Shown here: in pieces, positions 1-5,544 of the stretch
How positions within the stretch are numbered: the stretch's first letter is position 1
Layout of the letters: every line of letters starts with the position of its first letter
Assembly: GCA_021780055.1 (NCBI GenBank)
Contig: JAJXZM010000087.1
Span: 1 to 8,134 of the forward strand
DNA from: Acidobacteriota bacterium
GTDB taxonomy: Bacteria; Acidobacteriota; Terriglobia; UBA7540
DNA: 8,134 bases
Direction: 5' to 3'
Made by a program: the position numbers and the translations under genes
The notes under the pieces: generated by a model
Told to the model about the DNA's origin: nothing
Seen by the model: the letters and a program-made list of their open reading frames with translations, nothing else
Database searches by the model: none

Positions 1-337
1 ATGGAACCCCCATGAACCGCATCCAGCGTTCGAAGAATGCCGGCCCCACGAGAGCCGTCTCCCGCTGCACATACACAAGGTCAAATTCTCTGACGTGCCG
101 CAGGCACTTGGCGCGGTGTAACATCGCCCCGCCAATCAAAGCTGCCTTCCTGCCGTAATTTCCGGGCCGGTAAAGAATGGTGTTGAGTTCCGTGGACATG
201 AAGGGCTCAAATTCAAGGTGCACTCCCAAAGCTCGTAGCCCGGGAGTCCATTGCTCGATCCGAAAACGCTGCCCCGGAGATTGATTCAGCGGAGCAAGGC
301 ATAAGCCCAGCACACGAATATGGGGAGATTCGGCCAT
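1..337 (-). CDS. Glycosyltransferase family 4-like protein, N-terminal part (cut by left window edge)
   Basis: The first 112 residues of a protein read leftwards off the window. Visible are a hydrophobic first beta strand (HIRVLGLCLAPLN, about residues 6-18), then SPGQRFRIEQWTPGLRALGV (about 19-38), and later FDLVYVQRETALVGP (about 87-101). This is the usual start of a GT-B fold, GT4-type glycosyltransferase: a short strand, a loop with an arginine-rich helix selecting the 'SPGQRFR' path, and a 'FDLVYVQRE' strand. The donor-binding C-terminal half is outside the window, so sugar and acceptor cannot be inferred. The ATG at 337 is the only usable start: reading upstream in frame there is no ATG, GTG or TTG before the TGA at 389-391. 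The ribosome-binding site is weak (only GAG close to the start). It lies 73 bases after the methyltransferase stop and is probably the next gene of the same operon. Coding status is fairly sure; family assignment is good but rests on half a protein. Confidence 0.8.
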   Translation of the reverse strand, partial: MAESPHIRVLGLCLAPLNQSPGQRFRIEQWTPGLRALGVHLEFEPFMSTELNTILYRPGNYGRKAALIGGAMLHRAKCLRHVREFDLVYVQRETALVGPAFFERWMRFMGVP

Positions 338-410
338 GACTCTATAAAGTTTTTGTGCGACGCAAAAGGAACCTGTGCCAGATGCGGATCAATGCTTCAG
401 GGCTGGAAGC

Positions 411-1265
411 CTAGACTCCGGCTCTTTTCAGGCCAACCGCACACCAAAAGGGTGGGCCTTCAGAAAACCGTAACTTGCCAAATCCGGCGCGCTTGAGCAT
501 TCCTGCAATCTGGTGGCGTGTGAATCGTTGCTCGAGCTGCGTGCCTAGCCTGTCCAGCGCATCGGTACGCATAACGTAAAACGAGCGGTTCCTGTAGTAG
601 GCCAAGGGCCAGTTTTCGATTTCCACTCCCAAGCGGGCGAAGAGCCCTGCCATTCGCGCCAGCGGCCAGTAAACACAAAGGGCTGCCAATTCCGCTATCG
701 CGACTTTCAACAGTTGCGGTTGGCGCGAAAGCGCACGTCTCGCAAGATCACTCAGGCGCCACAACCAGCGATACCATGCTGGCCTGTTATCGAACGCGTA
801 GTACAGATACAACAGAAAGGGAGCGCCGGGTTTCAGGATTGAGCCGATGGCCCTGAGACCGGCCTCCGGGTCGGGAATATGGTGAAGCACGCCCAGCGAG
901 TACGCAAAATCCAGACTCTGGTGTTCAAAAGGCAGCTCGCCGACGCTCGCATGATGGAAACTCACGTTCTGCAGACTCGACAGGTTCGTCCGCGCCACTT
1001 TCAGTGCTTCACTACTCGCATCGACAAGATGGAGCTCCCTTACCCTTGGGGCCACTGCCCTCGCCCACCTTCCGCTTCCGCAGCCGATGTCCGCGCCACA
1101 GCCTCCACCTTTCGGCAGGATATCCCAGGGAAAAATGGAAAAGTACTGCTGGAAAATTTCCTTGCCTTCCTCCAGGCCTAGAGCTTCTTGCGTGAAACGA
1201 GTCCATTCCTTTCCAAATCCGGCCACAGTTGCCGCATCGGCGTTGTTGAGGGAGCCGCTGCCCAT
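411..1265 (-). CDS. Class I SAM-dependent methyltransferase
   Basis: A cytoplasmic 284-residue protein expected to move a methyl group from S-adenosylmethionine to an acceptor, here probably a sugar or glycan intermediate (inferred from context). The Rossmann-type core is clear: motif I ADIGCGSGRW (58-67), the acidic residue closing strand 2 in HLVDAS (D82), LPFEHQSLDFAYSLGVLHHIPDP (111-133) for motifs II/III, and ILKPGAPFLLYLYY (143-156). An N-terminal FGKEWTRF (17-24) and a C-terminal block YYRNRSFYVMRTDALDRLGTQ (about 223-243) look like family-specific substrate parts. A hydrophobic stretch at about 186-212 (AIAELAALCVYWPLARMAGLF) could form part of the substrate pocket or touch the membrane. 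The ATG abuts the TGA of the upstream gene with no gap, and that TGA is in the same frame, so this is the first possible start. Translational coupling is likely. The substrate is not identifiable from sequence. Confidence 0.93.
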   Translation of the reverse strand: MGSGSLNNADAATVAGFGKEWTRFTQEALGLEEGKEIFQQYFSIFPWDILPKGGGCGADIGCGSGRWARAVAPRVRELHLVDASSEALKVARTNLSSLQNVSFHHASVGELPFEHQSLDFAYSLGVLHHIPDPEAGLRAIGSILKPGAPFLLYLYYAFDNRPAWYRWLWRLSDLARRALSRQPQLLKVAIAELAALCVYWPLARMAGLFARLGVEIENWPLAYYRNRSFYVMRTDALDRLGTQLEQRFTRHQIAGMLKRAGFGKLRFSEGPPFWCAVGLKRAGV

Positions 1266-2579
1266 TCAGGAATCCACTTCCCCGCCGCCATCCAGATAAC
1301 TGCGACCGCGCCTCGTTCCCAGAAGCAGCGCAAGCATGACGATGATAGGCATCTCTTCCAGGCGCTCCCGCACCGACATGCCGAGGTTAGCGTATCCCGC
1401 AAACCCGTAGAGAGATGCCCAGCATATAAGGTAGGCCAGCGCCCAGGACAATGCAGGATCTTGCAACCTGCGAAAATGCCAGTGTTTCACCGCGGAAATC
1501 ACCAGAATCAGCAGAACGGTGCATTCCAGTGCGGAGATTGCCATAAAGGCGTTACGAACATCCCACAGCATCGGCCTGAACATTGCGGTGAAAACACCCC
1601 ACGGCCAGAACAAAACCATGGAACTGAAGGAATGGAACGCCTGGAAGCTCTGGCCACTGCCGCCGTGGGCCACGCTGCCCACGATTGCGTTTGTCGTCGG
1701 TACGATGCTTGAGGTGCCCTCGGCCATGAACTGGCTTTGAAAGATCGAAAAGGCGTACGCCATCCCCGCCAGCCCGCCGGCTACGCAGAGGATGCGCTGG
1801 ATGGGATGGCGGAGGCGCGGCCCCACCACAAACAAGAGAGGGGCTATCATAATCACGCCGTACCACTCGCGGATGAACATGGCAATCAGAACTCCACAGG
1901 CCAGGGGCAGAGCATAACGTGTTCGGCCCGTGCGCAGCCAGCCTACGGCGCCCAAGGCATAAAGACCAGCCCCGAAAAAAATCACCGGGTCTTTTCCCAG
2001 GATCGAGGACCAGAACAGCACAGTGGGCGTGAAACCAACCAGGTAGAGGAGCCATGTTTCCCGGCTTCTCAGGTAATGGCAGGCGGCGCGGTAGAAACAG
2101 AAACATCCCCACAAACCGATAAAGGAATAAGTGATTTTCATGGCGTGGTAACTGGGCCCCACCATGCCAGCCACAATAGCCGAGAAACGCAGGATTGTTT
2201 TTGTGCCATCTCCCAACACAGGCAACAGCGAGCCGTGCGGGCCCCAGACGCCCATCCTGAAGTACCAATAGGCATCGAGGGGATAATGCCATTCATAAAC
2301 CAGCATAAAGCCCAGGTCGACAGCGACTTTCGCCAGCCACAGGTTCAGAAGCTGCCCGTTCTCCTGGATGGGAAGAACAGCCAGAAACACGGCGAGCCCA
2401 ATCGCCCAGATCCAACCGCGTACGTAATCGCTCACGATGTCCGGATTGGGAATGTTCCGCCCGAACATACCCATGTGGGCGATCAACCACACGACCATGT
2501 AGCTGAAAACAACACCGGCCAGAGCGAGCCCGATAAGCTGCAATCGCGGGTTTAACGTACCTGCCTGCGTGTTACGCAT
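1266..2579 (-). CDS. Polytopic membrane protein, candidate polysaccharide polymerase (Wzy-like)
   Basis: A 437-residue integral inner-membrane protein with roughly 11-13 hydrophobic segments, for example about 15-36, 55-71, 79-94, 176-192, 199-214, 222-252 (probably two), 263-280, 319-334, 345-364, 378-395 and 411-421. Two polar blocks stand out. WSSILGKDP (190-198) sits between membrane segments, and NLGMSVRERLEEMP (398-411) precedes the last one. A longer polar stretch (281-318, with GTSSIVPTTN and HGGSGQ) could be the large periplasmic loop typical of Wzy proteins. Wzy polymerases diverge so far that they are usually recognised by topology and by position in a polysaccharide operon; both fit here. 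Alternatives are a GT-C-fold glycosyltransferase or an O-antigen ligase. The ATG at 2579 is the first start after an in-frame stop (the TAA of asnB, nine bases upstream); no clear ribosome-binding site is seen, so coupling to asnB is likely. Membrane location is near certain; polymerase role is inference. Confidence 0.85.
   Translation of the reverse strand: MRNTQAGTLNPRLQLIGLALAGVVFSYMVVWLIAHMGMFGRNIPNPDIVSDYVRGWIWAIGLAVFLAVLPIQENGQLLNLWLAKVAVDLGFMLVYEWHYPLDAYWYFRMGVWGPHGSLLPVLGDGTKTILRFSAIVAGMVGPSYHAMKITYSFIGLWGCFCFYRAACHYLRSRETWLLYLVGFTPTVLFWSSILGKDPVIFFGAGLYALGAVGWLRTGRTRYALPLACGVLIAMFIREWYGVIMIAPLLFVVGPRLRHPIQRILCVAGGLAGMAYAFSIFQSQFMAEGTSSIVPTTNAIVGSVAHGGSGQSFQAFHSFSSMVLFWPWGVFTAMFRPMLWDVRNAFMAISALECTVLLILVISAVKHWHFRRLQDPALSWALAYLICWASLYGFAGYANLGMSVRERLEEMPIIVMLALLLGTRRGRSYLDGGGEVDS
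1273..1283 (-). promoter_or_regulatory. Possible ribosome-binding region of the methyltransferase gene
   Basis: On the minus strand this reads GGGGAAGTGGA, inside the last codons of the upstream membrane-protein gene. It offers GGAAG 11 bases, or GGA 7 bases, before the ATG at 1265. Both are modest matches to a Shine-Dalgarno sequence. Because the upstream stop and this start abut, re-initiation by the same ribosome is an alternative to independent loading. Confidence 0.3.
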
Positions 2580-2588
2580 AGTGTGTGG

Positions 2589-4532
2589 TTAGATTGGTGC
2601 GAGCGCTTCGCCGGGTTTCCAGGAATGCTCACTCGCCGGCGATGGAGGTTTGGGCTGCCGCCTGAGCCACGCCTGGAACATAAGCAAAGCCCAAATCCGG
2701 TGGTGATTGGCCTGGTTTCCTGTGCGGAATTCGGTCCAATCACGGCGTACCGAGTCAGAACTAAGAAGGTCCTGGTCGCGAAGAGCTTGTTCGCCGAGCA
2801 ATTCCTCGGCCCACTCAGAAAGTGGTCCCCGTAACCATGTTGCAAGCGGGATTGCAAATCCCGCCTTCGGCCTTTCGATCATCGCGCGAGGGACATGCTT
2901 GTACAATACCTGGCGGAGAAGCCACTTTGTTTGTCCGCCTCGGATTTTCAGCTTCAGTGGCAGCGACGCGGCGAAACGAATGAGTTCGTCGTCCAGCAGC
3001 GGAACGCGCGCCTCGAGGCTCACGGCCATACTGGCCCGATCCACTTTGGTCAGGATGTCATCAGGCAAGTAGGTGAGAATGTCCATGTACATGAGGTCTG
3101 TTACCGGCTCGCCGGCCCTTTGGACCTTGAACTCATCTTCCATCGGGTGGTGGGTCCCGTTCGCCCGGTATTGAGTGTGGCAAAGGCTCCAATAGATTCC
3201 TCTCAGCGATGAGGTTCGCAGCGCACTCGCTGCCTTCACTGCCTTATCAGCAGCGAGTCCGGCCAATCCGTGCCGGCGCATCGCCATAACAGTCGCCGTC
3301 AGTGCGCCCGCTGCCGTGCTCCTCACGGCTGCTGGAACAATGGTTACCGCTCGCCAGATCTTGGGCGCATAGAGGTATCGATTATATCCTCCGAAAAGTT
3401 CATCACCGCCGTCGCCTGTCAGCGCTACGGTAACCTGCGTCCGGGCCAGGCGGGAAACCAGGAAGGTTGGAATCTGTGAAGAATCCGCAAAGGGCTCGTC
3501 ATAAATTTCTGGCAGTTGCGGAATCACGTCGAGCGCATCCTGCGGGCGCAGAATCATCTCAATGTGTTCGGTGCCCAGGTACCGCGCAACATCCCGCGCA
3601 TGTGGCGATTCGTCGAACCCTTTTTCCGCAAAACCAATAGAGAATGTTTTCACCCGGCCTCGAGCCTTCGCGCACATCATTGCAACCACGGCGGAGGAAT
3701 CGATTCCTCCTGAAAGCAGTGCCCCTAATGGAACGTCAGAAATCATGTGGCGTTCCACGGCTGATTCGAGCTCCTGCTCCAGCCGCTCGGTAGCCTCCTG
3801 CTCGCTTCCGCTCCATCGCGCTGCCCCAAAAGCCGATGAAAGATCCCAATACTTCACGGGCTCAGCCGCGTTCTTTTCCGCCTGCACTTGCAAGGCGCTT
3901 CCCGGCAGCAATTTTCGAATTCCTTTATAGATACTCAGCGGTGTTGGGACATAGCCGAAATCCAGGTACAATTCCAGCGCTTCCTGATTGATCGTCCCAT
4001 CAAAGCCCGGGAACTGCTCCAGTGCCTGCAACTCTGACCCAAACAGAAATGTTTCCCCGCTCCACCCGTAGTAGAGGGGCTTGATTCCAACCCGGTCGCG
4101 CGCCAGGTGAAGCACCCGTTGCTGCCGGTCCCACAGCGCATAGGCAAACATCCCCTGGAGGCGGACAGGCACTTCGCTAGCCCCCCAGGCAACGGCAGCT
4201 GCCAGGATCACTTCCGTGTCTGTGCCGGAAGAAAACTTGTGACCGAGCCCTTCCAACCGCGCCCGCAACTCACGGAAGTTATAAATCTCGCCATTAAAGA
4301 CAATCACGTATCGCCCGTCCTCAGAGAACATCGGCTGGTGTCCACGCGGGGAAACATCAAGAATTGCGAGGCGCCGGAAGCCCAGTGCAATTCCGGCGTG
4401 ATCATCCACCCACTCGCCGCCATCGTCCGGCCCCCGATGGCGCAAGGCTTGTGCCATCCGTCGCACGGTTCCCTCAAAACCGCCCGCGCCGAATTCACTC
4501 TTCTCGGAGAGAAAGCCTGCTATTCCGCACAT
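2589..4532 (-). CDS. asnB: Asparagine synthase (glutamine-hydrolysing) family amidotransferase
   Basis: A complete 647-residue, two-domain cytoplasmic enzyme. The N-terminal class II glutamine amidotransferase domain (about 1-210) starts MCGIAGF, with Cys2 as nucleophile after Met removal. It retains HRGPDD (32-37), RLAILD (54-59), FNGEIYNF (79-86) and GTDTE (103-107), which supply the glutamine-binding Arg, Asn, Glu and Asp of the family. The C-terminal ATP-using synthetase domain has the PP-loop LLSGGIDSS (272-280), GDGGDELFGGY (373-383) and YLPDDILTKVDRASMAVSLEARVPLLD (488-514). All key residues are present, so it should be active. The known reaction is ATP-dependent transfer of glutamine nitrogen to aspartate through an acyl-adenylate. 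In polysaccharide loci, paralogues often amidate another carboxylate, such as a uronic acid (WbpS-type), or belong to exosortase-associated sets. Which applies here cannot be read from sequence. The start is fixed by the catalytic Cys2; a GGA lies nine bases before the ATG. The gene symbol reflects family, not proven substrate. Confidence 0.95.
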   Translation of the reverse strand: MCGIAGFLSEKSEFGAGGFEGTVRRMAQALRHRGPDDGGEWVDDHAGIALGFRRLAILDVSPRGHQPMFSEDGRYVIVFNGEIYNFRELRARLEGLGHKFSSGTDTEVILAAAVAWGASEVPVRLQGMFAYALWDRQQRVLHLARDRVGIKPLYYGWSGETFLFGSELQALEQFPGFDGTINQEALELYLDFGYVPTPLSIYKGIRKLLPGSALQVQAEKNAAEPVKYWDLSSAFGAARWSGSEQEATERLEQELESAVERHMISDVPLGALLSGGIDSSAVVAMMCAKARGRVKTFSIGFAEKGFDESPHARDVARYLGTEHIEMILRPQDALDVIPQLPEIYDEPFADSSQIPTFLVSRLARTQVTVALTGDGGDELFGGYNRYLYAPKIWRAVTIVPAAVRSTAAGALTATVMAMRRHGLAGLAADKAVKAASALRTSSLRGIYWSLCHTQYRANGTHHPMEDEFKVQRAGEPVTDLMYMDILTYLPDDILTKVDRASMAVSLEARVPLLDDELIRFAASLPLKLKIRGGQTKWLLRQVLYKHVPRAMIERPKAGFAIPLATWLRGPLSEWAEELLGEQALRDQDLLSSDSVRRDWTEFRTGNQANHHRIWALLMFQAWLRRQPKPPSPASEHSWKPGEALAPI

Positions 4533-4593
4533 CGTTAAAAGTCCGCGATCCTGTTCAAGCTTCCGGAGTCAGGGTGTTGCCGCTGAACTGTTG

Positions 4594-5496
4594 TCACAAC
4601 TGCCCCCGGAGATGTTCCCAGATCATGCCCAGCCTCTCGTGCCAGGCCACTTCTGATTGCACAAGCGCAGCGGTGGCGGGCGGAATGTTCATGGCAAGAG
4701 GCTGTGAAGTCCGGCGGCCCACGTAGTTGGATGGGGCCGGGATGGGCTGCATTCCCAGGCGCCGGAACAAGCCCATAGCGCGCGGCATGTGGAAAGCAGA
4801 GGTGACCAGGATGAAAGGTTTGTGCCCGACGAAAGGCAATATATCCTTCGCTTCGCTCGCCGTGTCATCCGACCGTATCTCCATGAGAATGGAGTGTGAT
4901 GGCACTCCCAGCAATTCAGCCAGCTTCTGCATAGGAACGGCCTCGGCAGTTGAATTGACAGCCGGCCCACCTGAAAGGAGGATTCGGGGCGTTCCCAACG
5001 CAGAAGGGTTTCCCTTGTCCGAGGCGCGATCGTTTTCGGACATGGTCGTATTCGAAGATGCGAGGCTCCGATAAATCTCGACGGCCTCAACCACGCGAAG
5101 CGCGGAATTGGGATTGAGACGGTCGGCAACGGGCAGCTCCGCATCGTCGCTGGCGCCTCCGCTCAGAACGACGATAAAGGGGTCTCGCCCCAGCACTGAA
5201 CTGGCGTTGCCGGTTTTGCCCTCAGCACCACCGCTCTGCGCGCCGGAAGCGTTATTTCTGTGAGCCAGCAGAAGCGGTGGATATCTGGATTCAAGTTCGT
5301 GCATAAGGTGATACCCGACAAATCTGTTGCTGAAGAGCAAAAGCGCCACGGTCCCGACGGTCACCAGATATTTCGCTAGCCGCCGCCATCGGTCCATCCA
5401 GAGTAGGACAACGCCGAAGACGATCAGTATCAGCGAAAATTGCAGGGGCATCAGCAGGGCCCCAACCAGCTTCTTCGTAATGAAGAATATTTTCAT
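4594..5496 (-). CDS. YdcF/ElyC-like DUF218 membrane-anchored protein
   Basis: A 300-residue protein with two N-terminal membrane segments (about 10-34 and 41-57) followed by a soluble DUF218 domain, which by the usual topology of ElyC/SanA relatives would sit on the periplasmic side. DUF218 landmarks are FIVVLSGG (107-114), a helix SALRVVEAVEIYRSL (131-145), RILLSGG (171-177), SDDTASEAKDI (209-219, the conserved 'T.ENA'-like position), and FILVTSAFHMPRAMGLFRRLGM (228-249). The biochemical reaction of DUF218 proteins is not settled; E. coli ElyC is linked to envelope integrity and undecaprenyl-phosphate lipid carrier metabolism, which would suit a polysaccharide operon. Two polar, low-complexity inserts (about 78-104, rich in Asn/Gly/Ala/Ser, and 147-168) make it longer than a minimal family member. 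The start is preceded by AAGGA, but only two bases from the ATG, which is unusually tight. It sits 48 bases after the fused glycosyltransferase and 61 before asnB. Family is confident, role is not. Confidence 0.88.
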   Translation of the reverse strand: MKIFFITKKLVGALLMPLQFSLILIVFGVVLLWMDRWRRLAKYLVTVGTVALLLFSNRFVGYHLMHELESRYPPLLLAHRNNASGAQSGGAEGKTGNASSVLGRDPFIVVLSGGASDDAELPVADRLNPNSALRVVEAVEIYRSLASSNTTMSENDRASDKGNPSALGTPRILLSGGPAVNSTAEAVPMQKLAELLGVPSHSILMEIRSDDTASEAKDILPFVGHKPFILVTSAFHMPRAMGLFRRLGMQPIPAPSNYVGRRTSQPLAMNIPPATAALVQSEVAWHERLGMIWEHLRGQL

Positions 5497-5544
5497 CGTC
5501 CTTGACGGTCCGACCTGGGCAGTCTCTGCCGTGAAGGGTTGCCA

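Noticed and set aside
338..375. AT-rich stretch before the left-edge glycosyltransferase as a promoter (TTGCGT and TATAGA-like boxes)
   Set aside because: The boxes are about 13 bases apart rather than 16-18, and the -10-like box almost touches the start codon.
394..410. Inverted repeat GCTTC-7-GAAGC just after the methyltransferase stop, as a terminator
   Set aside because: Only five base pairs, with no run of T after it on the minus strand, and a same-strand gene follows within the likely operon. It may be chance.
1552..2292. A 246-codon minus-strand frame overlapping the membrane protein in another frame
   Set aside because: Rich in Arg, Pro, Gly, Trp and Cys without continuous hydrophobic segments or motifs; it lies wholly inside a better gene.
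1737..2555. A 272-codon open frame on the plus strand, antisense to the membrane protein
   Set aside because: Highly polar, low-complexity composition and no recognisable motif; the minus-strand frame has a strong multi-helix pattern.
5518..5530. Small hairpin GGCAG-3-CTGCC in the gap before the DUF218 gene
   Set aside because: Five base pairs and no T tract; too short to call a terminator or attenuator.
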